64,000 bases of DNA from Nyssa sinensis (GCA_008638375.1 CM018041.1:1798001-1862000), one strand, 5' to 3'. Numbered from the stretch's first letter, positions 45,901 through 60,535 are shown. A program made the numbers and translations. Notes: generated from the letters alone by a model not told the origin.

Positions 45901-47286
45901 GTTAAGCTATTTTGTAGTTGTAAAATGAAGTTACTGTTTTATTACCCTCTAATAATGTATTAGTTAGCTTTGTGAAATTAAAAAAGAATCATTTTTATAT
46001 GTTCCTTGTGAGTGCTATTTTAATTAATATTTAAAAAATTATGACCAATAATTAATTTTTCAATATTTAATCAATCGAGGGCATGAGGAGACCTTTTAGT
46101 CCATCTCATCTTATTTTTTTCTTTGGATTCATCAGACAGATGGATAAATTTTACCATAATGGATTAAATAGTCCACGACTTTCCATTTGATCACTATCTC
46201 ACAAATACTTATCCCAAATAATAGTGTTATTCAATTCAAAATAAATAAGTTAAAATATAATTAATACAAGATTAGGAAGAATAGTTGTTTTCAATAAGGC
46301 TCTGTTTTTCCTTTCCAAAATTGTCAGTAACGTCTGCTCATCAATAAATAGACGTCATTCATAATTGTATTCTTAAATTAATTAAAAGAGTAATTTTTGT
46401 CCTTTTCAAATTTTGAAATTATATACGCATGTATATGTAAGAAGAGAACATACATTATTATTTCGATTAGACTTCAATCCAACTTCTAGCTCTTTCTTTT
46501 CTCCTTTCAAAGGAAAAGTTTTCACATTCCTAATTTGGGAGGATCAGACAGCTTTGTTTGTCTTAATTTTGCACAACAATATTATTTGTGCATTACTTAC
46601 CGTTCTCACTTACTGTTTGACTCACTCCATCCAAGAGCACTTATGTTATAAGAGAACTCACGGCTATAAACAATTTTTATGATTTTGATATGCAGTACAA
46701 ATAATAAGAATTAAAGTGTAGATTGATTGGTGAGCCTAGTGATAAAAGACTATCTAACTTGGTTCGGAGAGTTCTTGTTTTTGATTAGATATAATGACAT
46801 CAATGTCTAATTTATTATAATTTTATGAGTGATTTTTTTTTTAATGTGTGACGGCTGTTTATTACTTTGGTATTTATTTATTTATTTTTTGGTACAGGGG
46901 TAATATAGCACACAAGAATACTGTCAAGAGTGGGACTCGAACTAGGGCTCTCTATTTGTCTTCTCCTTATCTAAAATACTATGTACAGTAGAGTTCCCAA
47001 CAGTTATGGGCGGCCGGTTTTGATCCCAGGATCTCCCCTAGTCCCAGCTCAAGCAGCAAAGCGACTCAACGGTTTTAAGCAACTATTTCGAGCTACCCGT
47101 ATTCCCTCCAAAATTTTAGATGTAAACATCGAACTCATCGGGATGACCAGTTCTACCGCCACTGCACTCTAATTTCAAACCACATATTCGCAAATTCACC
47201 ACTTTCTTCCTCCATCTGACGATAAAGCACAGAAATTTTATGCATTTATTGGGCAATTGGGCGCTTTGTTTCAGCGATCAACAACA
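42998..47286. other. SR-gene 5' leader with intron, then divergent promoter region toward the TFIIIC gene
   Basis: The leader exon next to the SR start begins after CTATGCAG at about 43045. The first non-coding exon should lie near 45080-45260; candidate donors on minus are GTAATT at 45175 and GTATGT near 44967. A telo-box (AAACCCTAA on minus) is at 45056-45064. The leader intron of about 2 kb and the rest of the stretch show no other gene. A 63-codon frame at 46981-47172 is unexplained. Confidence 0.5.
45667..45830. repeat. Degenerate tandem repeat of AAAGA-TTAG--TACTTAA units
   Basis: Three related units: AAAGAGTTAGGTGGTACTTAA at about 45681, a near copy at about 45728 and AAAGAATTAGAGTAATACTT at about 45786, separated by T-rich sequence. 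AT-rich intergenic DNA upstream of the SR gene. Confidence 0.6.
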
Positions 47287-50200
47287 ATGGCCTCATGTTT
47301 CCAGGCTGCTGCGCTTGTGGCTTCACCTTCATATCCCAATGCGGTTGCATGGTCCGACGATAACTTGGTTGCCGTCGCCTCGGGTCATCTCGTCACTATC
47401 CTGGTAATTTAATTATTACTGTTATCTTCAATTACAAATTATGATTCTCTTTTCTTCCCTTTTCATCATTCTTTTGAATTACCGGTATCTCTCTATATAT
47501 ATTTTCCTCAGAACCCGGCTATGCTTTTCGGACCTCGAGGCCTCATCACTATTCCCGCCAGCGAACCTTTTCCAATTGGTGTCATAGAAAGAAAAGGTAT
47601 ATCATCTAACTCGTGTGTCTATATATATGGTGATTGTACTTGTTCAATCCTGCATTCAATGCAACTCACTAAGTAAATGTTTTGAGTTGAATTTTATATC
47701 TGTAAAGCTTGCAGATTACAACAAATTGTTGACTTACTAAATCGAGGGAAATAACAAATGCTTTTATTTACCAGAGTTAAGTGGATGTGCTTGTCAACTA
47801 AAGGATGAGGCACTTCAAGTTGTTTATAAATTTTATATTTTAACTATATACTTGGTATCTTATATCTGAACAGCATACTCTTATCCATGAGTAACGTTTC
47901 ATTTGCATGTATTTTAATGCGAACTGTTGACAGATTTGCTCTCTGGCTGCTTGTTGCCAACATGTTTATCACGGGACCTTCGTCCTTGTGTTAGATCAAT
48001 CTCTTGGTCCCCTATTGGCTTGGCTTCTAATTCAGGGTATGAACCTCAACTGATTTCAACTATATCATTCCATCTATCCCTGCATTCACCTGCTTTTGTA
48101 ATGTGATTGGCATGAATTTGTTTGTAAATTTGACTATCTATCTATGGGTTTAATAGTGCATATTATTTGAATTGGTACAGATGCTTGCTTGCTGTTTGCA
48201 CCACAGAAGGACGTGTGAAGCTTTACCGTTTTCCATTTTGTGAGTTTTCTGCAGAGTGGGTTGAGGTATGGGCCTAACAAGCACTTAATGAACCCAATAT
48301 TAGGACTGTTTTTATAAATATTTTCATTGGTACTTGAAGGTGCTTCAAGAATCACGAGAAGATGAAAGGTTACATTTAAATTGCACGAGTTTCTCTCATA
48401 AAATGGAGTCATGGAGAAAACAAACAGAATGGAAGGACCATCCTTTAAGTCATGACATGACTTGATGTGGATAACTGTTAAGGAAATGAATGGGCCCATT
48501 TTAGTTGATGTAAGTAGATTCATATGGAGTGATTTTAATGAAAAAAGAGGGTCATGATTCAATGATTTCATCTGATGCAGCTGCACTTGCTCGCCAGCTA
48601 AATTAGGTATAAGTCATGTAGTGGCTAATTGGAAATTTGTTGAAAATAACAGAAATTACTGTCACATGCTGAAAATTGAAGTATTAGTATACTGCTTAAA
48701 CTGAATATCAAGGTTCTAAAAATACGGATTTATTGATGGACATATTGCAAATATCACAAACAATATATTCCATAAGGCATAAACACAATCACATCTGTGC
48801 AGAATGCGAATAGAAAAGGAGAGATAATATTGAATGCGCTAGAAGTTCAGGTTTATAAGTCAGAATTTATCATGTGTTATTGCAATTCCTTCAGTATTAT
48901 TTAGCATACGAAATTTTGAATCCACATTTGTTGATCAGATCCATATTAGTCCATACTGCCACTTCAGAATCATGAACATTCTTTTAGAAGTCAGAGGAGA
49001 ACATGATGGAATATTATTATTTGGCTTTTGGTCTACACTATGAGATTTATCATAATCACCCACTTGGCTATTCATCATATCTATTGATCCTATAATATGA
49101 ATATTTGTGTTTTAAAATATTTGAGGAATTCTGTGCTTTATCATACACATGCAAGAATAGAAATCTGAAACAGCAATTTTTTGGCGCATGAACAGCATAT
49201 CCAAAGAAAAGAAAAGAGTAGTTGAATTTCTTAGCTGTTATATTTAGTACAAAGAATGGCAGAGTATTTCGTACAAAGAGTATTGAATTTCGTAACAGTT
49301 TTAATTGAAGTGGAATATTTCTTTCAAAAAGTTGAAAATATTGTCAATCTAGTCTCTAAATTCAAGAGAATTGAATTGTGTGTCCTCTAGAGTTCTACAG
49401 TTATATTGCTTTGTCGATGTCTTTCTTCCCTTTTTTTTTTTTTAAAATAAAAACATACTCATATTGTATTTTATTATGCAGCTTATGATTGTTGACTCTT
49501 GCATGAAGCAATGCATTTTATCATCTCTGTTTACTCCTTTTATTTACTTTTTTGTGGTTATGGAACAAGGAAAGCTACTTGCTTTTTAAAATTCCTTCAA
49601 ATTTTTTTCATAGTACTTCCTCTCAGTGTAATTTCCTATTATCTCTTTGTATGGATCACAATTACAACTTTGTCTTCTCCCAATTCCTTTAGGTTATGGA
49701 TATATCTGAGATGCTATATAATTATCTTGCAAGTATAAGGTTTGGGGAGTCGGGCATTCCTTCTTCAGAATTCTCTGATGTAAGTAAGATCACCTGTCAA
49801 TTCCTTTTTCCTTTTTTTTTTCCTCCTCAAGTTATGTTTCTTACATTAAGTCCTCTTTTTTTTTTTAATGCATTGATTTTTTTTGGTCTTCTCTTTCAAG
49901 GAGCGAGCACTTCAACTCTACGTAGATCGCGGACATGCTGATGATATGCCAATCTCTGTTTTAAGAAAGAAATGCAAGCGAAGAAGACAGAATGCATTGG
50001 CCGTAATGTATACCATCCGTTATGGTTTATATTTCTGTTCATTTAGATATCCATCCAGTACTTCTCATATTTGTGTTTTAAAGCACTCATCTGATTATGT
50101 GCCTCACTGGTTCTGTGGCTTTGTATTGTTTCTTTCAAATGAGATAACAAAATTGCATAAACCTTCATTTTGATATTCAAACCAAAATTTGGTTCAAGTG

Positions 50201-53200
50201 TTTCATATTCTGAGACATATTTTCCTATTTTTTTTTAACTCTTAACCTTATCATTATTTGACAAACATATTTCAGCAATAAGGACTCAGGTATTTTGGGA
50301 GACCAATCATCATGTTCAGGAAACAGTAAAGATGCTAATCCTGGCTCTACTGGAAAGTTAATCCCTGCCTTCAAGGAAGTAGCAGGATTCCCATACTCGA
50401 TGTTGCAAGAGGGTTCATTAGTAGAGGTTTGATACATTATCATAGTTTTGGGGCTATAATTTTTAGCATACTGCCTCCACTGCTTCCTAAGTGTTTTCCC
50501 GGCTTGAATGATAGGTTCTTACACTAGAATGTGCAAATATAATTATACTTAATATTTCCATTTTGTTAATATACTTTTATTGGCATGGAATATGCTTTAG
50601 TCCTAACATGCATATTTGTTGAGTTAAATTGAAACCCATGACCAATAAAAGGATAAAGTTAAACGTTTTTTTTTCCTTTTTCTGATTGTTATTGCTTTTT
50701 CTTCAGGCAGTTGAGATCATATCTGACAATCCGAAAGAAAATGATCCACATCAAATTGTTTCCATGCCTAATAGTAAAGCAAAACCTCTGAAGAAAATAC
50801 CAGAAAAGTGCAATCTCCCACTGATAACTGCAGATCAATATGCTTCTCGCAGTGCAATGCTATCATCACTTGTTGTCGCCTGGTCACCCATTTTGCAGTT
50901 AACATCTGGAATTGGGCCAGTTTCGCCTAATAACTTGCGCTGTTCTCTACTCGCGGTTGGAGGCAAGTCCGGTAAAATCTCATTTTGGAGAATCCTTGAA
51001 CCACAGTGCTACTCGGTTATGCCCAGCAAGGACCCGACTGCTGGTTTGCTTGTTGGACTTCTCCAGGCGCATAATACATGGATCACTACCATCGGTTGGG
51101 CATTGAATATGTCTGATGCTTTAAATCCTCAACTTTTATTGGCTACTGGAAGTTTTGATGGGAGGTGAGTTAGGTATGCGTATATTTCATGATCAGTGTT
51201 TAACAACATTTTTTCTCTGCTCCACAAATTTCTTTTATTTATGGGTATCAGAGATCCTCTATCAAATTTCTTGATTCGATCCTGAGGACCTCCGCCTCAC
51301 CACCACCACCCAACCTGATCCACTGTAGTATTCTAATTTCAACTATGATCCTTATAAACGCAAAATTTTATCATCATAGAAATATATTTTATTCATTTAG
51401 AACTTCTTTCCACTCCTAAATTTGGAACCTAAACTCTTATTCCTCATGATGAGTGAGATCTTGTTCAATTTACTTTCTCGTCTTAACTATTTATTGCTCA
51501 CTGATAACCGTGGTTTATGTTTTTAAAAATCCATGATTTACATATAGATTTTGTTTTCTTTGTGTACCCCTCTTAGTTTTAACATACTTTTTAGATTTAC
51601 TTTCTTAACAGTTTTTTAAGTCTCTGTATACCAATTAAAAAAAAGGTTTTTGAAGCCTCTGTATTGATCTTTAATTAATCCATTGGTTTCTACATGAAAC
51701 TGAATCTGCATAATGGTTATTCTTATTGAAGAACATGATAGTTTGTTTTCAAGATAGTTGCACAGTACTTTTAGTTTTTATCCCTCTTTTGTTCCTTCTT
51801 CCCCCGCCTCCGCTCTTCTTTTTCTTGAGGAACTAAAATTTGCCAACTTATTGCAATTATTGTTATTTGAAGAAATTGGTTATCTATGAGAAGAAAAATG
51901 TTTCTTGTGGCTGGAATAATGATCTAATCATGTAACTATTTTGCCAGCCCACTTTGAACTTGTTGCCAAGGACAACTGGATGAATCTTCTTTTTTTCTTT
52001 TTTTTTTGATCAGTACAATTGGATGAATCTTCTGAGTTCTGACCCCATCAAAATCTGATACTTGATTTGTTATTTCTCTCTTTTTCAGTGTGAATATTTG
52101 GCTGGGGCATAGTGGGGTATTGCTGAACTCATCAGAAGTTAGTCATGCTCCATTTTCCCTATTGAAGGAGGTGAGCATTTCAAAAACTTGTCTGATTAGA
52201 TCTGCTTCCTTTTTTCTTTTTTTCTTTTAATTTATTTCTCCATTTTTATTTTCTACTTAGGTCATCACTCGCGATTCTATCCCCGTCTCCATACTTTCAC
52301 TTATTGTGCCTGCACAATCCCCACATAAAATGCTCTTAGCTGTTGGCAGAGGATCTGGATCTTTTGAAGTATGGACTTGTGACATATCTGCCTCCAAATT
52401 TGATAGAGCTGGCTCATATGATGCACATGACCATATTGTAAGTTTCTTTTTGTTGATCAATCTTTTACCTCAATGATGATGATTTATGTGTAAGAATTTA
52501 CCAGGTGACGGGTTTAGCTTGGGCATTTGATGGATGCTGTTTGTACAGTTGCAGTCAGGTAATTAATGTTTTTTTTTTTGGAGTTCAGGAGCAGGGAAGT
52601 TGTTATTTATTAAGTTCACTAAATATGTATTGTATATGATCATGCATTCCTTCTGTTTAGAATGTTTGTTCATAAATCAAAGTTTTTTATTGGTTTTGAT
52701 TGATTCACTTCACTATTTCTTATCGTTTTGAACAACTCATTGCATTTGAGATGTAAAATGGTTTGATCACTGAAAATAGAGAAATTCGACATTGTTTTTA
52801 TTTTTCATAATAACCCCTCCATGTTGGAAAACATGATTCTATGGCAGTGATACTATAGATTTTCTATCAACTGTCGATGTAGACAATAAAAAGAGGCATT
52901 GCTTTTGTTTCTCTTCTCTTTTTTAGATATTGGATTAGATACACCCTGCCTATTTTCATAGGTCAGGGGCAATGAATTTGAAATGTTTCCTTTTAGATAC
53001 ACGGCAGAATCGCTTTATTAATCATCTGCATCCATTTGGTGCTCTGTACTTGCATAAATGCTAATGCTATATAAGGTGAAAGATAAGGTCTCTGGGTCGA
53101 TTATTGTTAAGAAAATTAGACAATTCTTTGACTATTCTATTTGGACGATTTTAGGACAATTCTGTACGTAGCTGGATTTTAAAAGGGAATTCTCTATGTG

Positions 53201-56200
53201 CAGTACCCTTTCCTTCAAATACTCCTGGTGTGAAGAGCTCCACTGATGTATGATTTAACCCTTTTTGGTTTCCTTTTTCATATTAATATTCATTTTCTTT
53301 TCAGTAAAATAGTGAAAATTTCTTTGCAGATTCCAAATGTATTTGATTCATGCTTTGGTCTAGCAGTATCCCCGGGAAATCTGGTGCTTGTTGTGGTATG
53401 ATATGTCATCTTGTAAGAAGTTTTCTTATTCCATGTGTTATAGCTATTACTTTCTTTTTAAGGAAGCCAAGCCCATGCTGCTGAGGATTGCTGTAATGAA
53501 CAGAGATTGTATTCTGGGATTTATGGCATTCCATATGATCATTATAAAACATTTTCTAACTTTACATGAGGTTGCTTCTCTTGCATTGACGAACTCCAAT
53601 TATCGTCAGTTTCAAGTGTTTTCAGCACCTTCTTATCCACAAAAAAGATTCAAGTATAATTGGATTTTGATTGTACTCCCTCTATTTTCAGTTCTTTGTT
53701 TACCTACTTGAGTATGTAATTGATCTTAGACTTAACAAATGGCATGGAGCTGGATTGTCATGGGGTGCAAGGGCTGAAAGCTGTACTGTCTGTTCCTCAT
53801 TTCAGATGTACTTTTGAAGTCGATTTTCTTTTCCACATACAATGTTAGCTTGATAGTCCTGGTATTGAGATTTTTCTGTGTGACTTGACGGAAAGAACCA
53901 GTGAATGGTTCTGGCCTTAATAGCCAGCTGGAGCTTCTCTCCCTCCCCCTTTCTTGGGCCATGCCATTTGGAGCATGTTCTCAAGAAGGAATCATTGTCA
54001 TCATCCCTATCCTCATCGTCAAGTCTATCTTCCATCTGTATCCAGTTTAATCATTTGAGTTTATCAAAGTCCAAGTCTTCAATTACAACATTGTTTCATA
54101 CTAACTGCATTGATATAATGTTTGCACTTCTCCTTGTATATTTTAAATCCTTCAAATCTGATTTTGGAATTGAAGACATATTTTATTTTGTGCTTCAAAT
54201 CTATAGCTGCTCAATCGTTTGGTCATCCACCTACTATTCTTTTTCTTCAAGTTTTTTTCTAACACCTTCACAACCTCGTGCTCTCAGTCTTGCTTTACTC
54301 CTTATTGTGCTAAATATTCCTTGGCACTATTTCCTTGAGGTCTGTACAAGTGTATTCCTTGTTGTTCCCCCTCCCTCCCCTCTTTTTCTTTCTCTTGTTA
54401 TTGTAGCATGTTCACTGATTTCCTTGCATTTTGTCCACCCAAAGTAACCAGAAAATGCTAATATCCTTGCATTCTATGTGTTGGTACATGTTCCAAAACA
54501 TGCAGGCTATGCAGCACTTCCTTTCTAGAACATCGAATTTGGTGATCCAAAAATTTCTCTGTTTTCTTCCTTTAGCTTTCTTCCTATAAGATAAAACACT
54601 ATGATGAATAAACTCTTAAATAGGATTTTTGAAGAGATAAAAAAAATTAAAAAAGGGCCATAGTGCATTGAAAACTTAACATCTCGTCTTGGATATAATT
54701 AGTTTCATGCTCCTATATTTGGCTAATTTCAACCCACCTTCCCTGAGCTTTGGGATTATTTCACTTAGCCACCAAAGATTTCAAAAATAACCTACTGCCA
54801 TGTCAATTTACTTTATTGTGATTGAATGTTGTGGATTGAGGCTTCCACTGAATAAGAAGGAAAACAAGGTTTGCAACCCATTTGATTTTAAAGGCCTTGG
54901 TGGCTGGTCACAAGTCCCATTTCTGACAGGTACAGAAGGGGGGATTTGGGACGTGACATAAGTTGAATTTAAAATAAATGTTTCCTATATTTCATTGCAC
55001 TTTATCATTTGGTGTCACTCATTTCTTGATTTTTATTTTTATAAAAGGGAGTTAATCACTTGGATTGATTTATAAAGCCGACATGGAAATTTAAAGAGAT
55101 GATTCTGAATTTCTAATTATTGACTTTTGAGTATGATGAATCCAAAACTAACAAATTTTTTCCCAATGTTTGCAGGCTCGTAGTTTTGATGCTGATCTTT
55201 TAAATCCAATGTACCAGGCAAGGTGATTTTTTTTCCCTCGTCGTTATCTGTTGTAGTAGATTGTTTCAATTTGTATCTGTGAGCTAGCACCTGTTTGTGT
55301 ATGCATATACACAAATTTACACGATACATGCGTACGCATGAAAATGTGCTCACTAATACACATAGATTTGAGACAAAGACATAACAAGAGGTAAAAGGAG
55401 ATAGTGCAACAAGAAGTAAGTAAAAAGAAAATGCAGTTGATGAAATATAGAAATAATCGCCCAAATTTCCTTCATATCAGAAAAAATAAAATAAAAATGA
55501 AGAAACCTCTTTGGCTTACTTATTTACCTGTACTTTTCCCTGAGGAACCAACATCTTTTGCAAAATCAGGACTCAGAAGGCTGCTGTTGAGTTCTTCTGG
55601 ATTGGTGGGCAGCAGCTAAATATTTCATATGACAGATACCCAGAGTTTGAGGTTGAAGCTTATCCTGGTTTTCCTGAGAAGGAATTGGTTTATTGGGAGC
55701 ATAATTTTTTATGGTCCTTAAATCAGTATGAGCATCTGGACAAGTCTCTGGTTGTTTGGGATATCATAGCAGCATTAATGGCTTTCAAGCAGTCTTCACC
55801 AAATTATGTTGCACATATACTAAATAAATGGCTGGTTTCATTGGGTTCCCAGCTGGGTCTTCCTACTGCAAATATCTTGTCACACGCCTCTAGATTTATC
55901 TCAAAGATCACTTCCCGCCAGATGCACCTCCTCAACATTATCTGTAGACATGTAGTACTAACAAAGCTGAAGGCAGATAAAATTAACAGCAAGCAGCAGA
56001 ATTCAGAAGATTTATGTGGTTCTGAGGAACTGAATTTGTGGATGGAGCTGCTTCTTAGCTGTGAAAGAGAACTCAGAGAAAGGCTTGTGGATTTTAGTTT
56101 CTCTGTAGTCTTAAGTCTTATGTCCCATTCATTGACAAATTATTGTAAACTTCAATACTGGCATCCGGTTGGATTAGCACAAATGGAGCAATGGGTAACA

Positions 56201-56463
56201 CTTAATCATGATCACGTACAGGATCATTTAAAACTCCTAGCATCAGAAGTTGGAAAGCTTGATAAGAGGTACTCCCCCTCTTAGCTCCTAGCCTATTTAT
56301 ACAATTTGATTTGCATTGAAGATTCTTTAGTCAGTTCTGTATGTGAAGGGGTTTGAGCTTTGTATGTGGTTGTGAATTTAAAACTTAGTTTCTTGGAAGG
56401 GGTTCAGGTTTAGGGACTCAGTACTTAACTGTGTCAAAATTTACTTTATTGAAAGAACGCAGT

Positions 56464-56494
<31 letters not shown>

Positions 56495-57287
56495 GGGGGT
56501 ACTACAAAGACGTCCTTGTTGCAGAGCCATTATTGAAGACAGTCTTCTTCACATATGATGAAAGTGAAACATCGTTGTTGCAGACAATCGTAATGGTTGT
56601 CCTTCATAATTTGATCTAAACTTTTCCAACTAACAAACATCAAGTGCCAGATACCATGTTTAAGGTGTTATACCACATATGCTGTAGTTGGAAACAGATT
56701 TGAATGGTGTTTTGTACAAGTTGATAAGTCCCAGTGGTCAGATCAAGGGTGACAAAGCTTTAATTTTGATGAACTTCCAGCATCTGGAATATTCATCAGA
56801 CTTTGTTGTTGTGATGGTAAAGAAAAGAGTCTGCAAAACATGCACTGACGCACACATACAAGTTTATCATTTCTATTTGTTTCACTCATACTATCTTTGC
56901 TTGTATTTGTCCTTCAACAGCAGGCTCAACTCCATATGTGAATATGCAGCAGAAGAGCAATGCAGCTATTGTTCAGCATCTGTTCAATTTGAATCTGCGG
57001 AAGCTGCTTTCTGCCGAGGTGTGAAGTGTAATGGAGTTGACCAGAGCCATAAACTAGCACGGTGTGCGGTTTCAATGCAGGTTTGCCCTACTACTACATT
57101 GTGGTTTTGCGTGAGTTGTCAGAGACAGGCTTCAAAATTAGCACCCCATACTTTTTTTACACTGTCCAAGTGTCCAGATACCAATTCTTCTGCACTAGAA
57201 GTATTGACAAAACCCTTCTGCCCCTTCTGTGGGATATTGCTACAAAGATTACAGCCGGAATTTCTACTATCGGCATCACCAGCTTAA
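47287..57287 (+). CDS. TFIIIC90-like subunit of RNA polymerase III factor TFIIIC (WD40-type domain plus zinc finger)
   Basis: Sixteen exons: 47287-47403, 47512-47596, 47934-48036, 48181-48265, 49693-49779, 49901-50007, 50276-50426, 50707-51164, 52089-52170, 52261-52437, 52505-52558, 53155-53247, 53330-53395, 55176-55222, 55570-56268, 56921-57287. They join without a break into 925 residues. The N-terminal half has WD40-like blades (VAWSDDNLVAVASGHLVTIL, SWSPIGLASN, LLAVGGKSGKISFWRI, LLATGSFDGSVNIW, LAWAFDGCCLYSCSQD). A basic insert KKCKRRRQN and a low-complexity linker follow blade 2. The C-terminus has paired cysteines (CSYC, FCVSC, CPFC), fitting the putative zinc finger of TFIIIC. Family role: part of the complex that binds the A and B boxes of tRNA genes and recruits TFIIIB. 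Similar plant proteins are annotated as transducin/WD40 family. The longest introns are 48266-49692 and 53396-55175. Confidence 0.9.
56463..56499. repeat. T11-G26 run in the last intron of the TFIIIC gene
   Basis: Eleven T followed by twenty-six uninterrupted G on the sense strand. In RNA it could form stacked G-quadruplexes. Its length is likely to be unreliable in any assembly. Confidence 0.85.
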
Positions 57288-59782
57288 ACTAAACTATTCT
57301 TAAAATTGCATTTTCACAGAAAGAATCGGCCTAACTTCACATGGCGCATAAGGGGGGCACGATGAATAAATTATTGTCCAGCATCAGCTTGTAAAATACT
57401 AGAAGTCATATGCTTTGACCATATAGATGTAAATTAAGGGAATGGGAAAGAAATCATCAGCCTATAAATAGTTATGAAATGAATTCTATTAGCTGCATTT
57501 TTTTCACGGTGTTTTTTTTTTTCCCTCAGTAAATTCTGAAATTAGTTAGGTAGATGGTGAAATTTAAAATCATAGCATTGACAGGAAAGTAGAACATTAG
57601 ATGGTCAATATTTATCTTCATATTCAACAATTTTAATAGCTTAGTCTTAGTCTGATGGTCCAAATTCCATGGTCAAGTGAGAATTTTGCTTCACATGCTA
57701 ATAAGATAACCTTCATTTCCTTTTATCCCCAGAATTAAACATATTTTAGTCAAATGTGTACGGCATGAGATTCGAATTATATGCACAGGCATGTGACTTG
57801 AATTTTAGTTAATTATGTGAAGAGTGAGATTTTAATTACTTTCATTTCGAATACGTTTCTACAACAGTTATGGAATTTTTACTTTATTAGCTTATGCAAT
57901 CTTCGTCAAAACAAGACTTCCAACTTGCAAGAATCAATTCAAAGCATCAATGTTGCCAAAGGAAGCCACTCTCAATCAATCGCCTAATCTTGTTAGGCAA
58001 GTAAAATCTTCCATTTCAACAACATAATTACCAAACTTAGGAACTCTCAATTCTTATAAATAAAGCCCGAGACATTCTCAAAAGGATAGTGATTTTATTC
58101 ACAAACATATATATATTATTCGTTCTTTAATGATTTGATTGTGGGAGAGTTTTGTACCAACATCCGCTGTTATTGACTCATGATAACACTATCACAATCA
58201 CTTGTCCACCAACATCTTCTGATTCGAACCAAACACATTTGCGTAAATTGTGATTGCCAACCGTAAATTCCCTGAATCAGTGGCTGACATAGGGCTTTTT
58301 TTTCTGGGTGAAACATGAGCAAGTTGGTTAGAGCCAGAGGTCCATCACCGATCATTTACATCATGTTTGGAGAATCATCAATCTCAATCAGTGTTTGTAC
58401 GGACTTAACAGAGTTTACCATATAAAAATTACCGTCCAATAAACAAAATTACAAGGCTTTTTTCAAAATTATGATAATAATAATTAATGACGGGCGTTGT
58501 TGTGTTACTTTTTAATTTTATTTTTTTTCTGTTACTCTTACTGTAAAATTTAAAAAGCAGAGTGTATCACATTATGAGAATCTGTGAAGCAACAATTCCA
58601 AAGTGAAAGAAAACAATTAGAGTTTATAAAATAGTAAATTACACCGAGTATTCTTTGAGTACAAAAATTATTCATTATTCTACTCACTGCCTAATGAATA
58701 AATGATAGGTCATGTGTGTATTGTTACAAATATATAAATTTTTATTTAATTATTGAGAATTCTCATGAAATCATTGAATAATTATTCTTTTTACTAAGCC
58801 TTATTAGGAGTTCTCCTGAGACACAAACTTGCATTCCCATTTCCTTTAAATCAATATTCCTAAAATGCAAAGCAAAGTTGGAGAGTGTTACACATTTTGT
58901 GGAAGGCAATGCAACACATCCAATCGTGCATATACAAAAAATTCTGGTAATACATATAATTTTTTGATTTTTTTTTTCACAAACTTTATACCAACCAATT
59001 CGAAAATGATACGCGTTATAAGAGCACCCCAATATTTTTTTAGGAAAGAAATATTAATATTAGTCCTGAGTAATTATTATTCATAATTTGATTAACACAT
59101 ATATATATATATATATAATTATACGTGAAATTAATACATATAATTTATACATTAATCAAATCAATTTACACATTACGCTAGCATTACTTTTTTCTGTGAT
59201 CAACTTTCCCAGGCAGAGGTTGCGGTGCAAAAGCTGTGAGCTAAGATGGGGGAGTCTTGATATTTCTCTGAAATCAGTAGGTCATGCGTTATGGTGATAG
59301 CATTAGCCACTGTCACTGCAGTGGATAAGGACAGCTTGGGCCCTGGATCAATGTCAAACGCCACCCATTACGCAACGTCACATGTTTGTACACGTACGTA
59401 CAACCCGATGCTGCTGCACAACAAATATTATTTGAATTAAAACAAATATTTGAGATATGAGCAATACTATTTGTACATATAACATTATTATTCTTAAAAT
59501 GGCCCAAAAGTATAAGTAACTCAATGAGGAAAATTCAAATTTTTTTTGCATAAATAAAGAGAAACAAAATTAATCAATATTTAATATTATTGACTAAATT
59601 TTTATTTTTAAAAAATCAAATATTATTTATTAGTTAAATCATGATATGATTAATATTTTGCTCAATCGCGAGTAAAAAAATTCACGATTTTAATTGACGC
59701 ATGATTTGTATATGTCTATATAATACACGTGCACCAATCAAATCCATCAATTCATGTTATATACTTAGTCTACAATAACAAC

Positions 59783-60535
59783 CAATGTTCTCAGAACCGG
59801 ACCGTTTATCGAACCGAAAAAATGACCGGGTTACGGGTTACCGGTTCAACCGGAATCAAACTGTGATGTCATAATTATGTAATTAATAAATTTAATAATA
59901 CATATTATTGATATTTTAAATTTAAAAAATTATATAAAAAATTTATAAAATATGAATTTTCTTAATCTGTAAAACTTCAAGAAAAAAATGAAAAAAGTAT
60001 AATAAAGATATTTTATTGCAATACTGAAAGTTAAAACTTCATTGCTATTCTTCTATAATCGCAAAGACCATAACAAAAATCAATTTAATATTCAATTCTA
60101 AGTATAATCCAATAATTTAGTCTTCAACTACATGAAAAAAAAATATATAAACACTAATAATCATGCATAAAATAAAATAAAATAGCACATGATACAAATA
60201 TATAATACTAGAATTCCAAACTTCAAGAGTTTAAAATTTTAAATACAATCCAAAATAAATTCAGCCAAATACCAATTCAACTTAGCCAAAATTCAGCTAA
60301 AAAATTGCATGAAATTTGAGATTTAAAAAAAAAAAAAAATCAGCCATGAACCGATTGAACCGGTACCGGGTCAACCGGTTCACCGGTTGAACCGTCCGGT
60401 TTTACCGGTTTTCACTTTTTAGAACGGTTTTAAGCTTCAAGCGGTTTTCTGGGCTAACCTGTACCGGACTGGGGACCGATCTGACGGTTCAACCGGTTGA
60501 ATCGGACCGGTCCTGGTCCGATTTTTAAAACATTG
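59783..60535. mobile_element. hAT-type non-autonomous element, 753 bp, CCGGTT-rich ends
   Basis: Perfect 8 bp target duplication ATAACAAC at 59775-59782 and 60536-60543. The left end CAATGTTCTCAGAACCGGACC and the reverse complement of the right end CAATGTTTTAAAAATCGGACC form the terminal inverted repeat. Both subterminal regions are packed with ACCGGTT/AACCGG strings (over ten on the right side), with an AT-rich centre. No coding capacity. The 8 bp duplication points to hAT transposase. Confidence 0.88.

Noticed and set aside
46905..47172. Possible tRNA or SINE fragment and 63-codon ORF before the TFIIIC gene
   Set aside because: GGGACTCGAACTAGGG resembles a T-arm but no cloverleaf forms, and the ORF shows no domain. 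Left as unexplained intergenic sequence.
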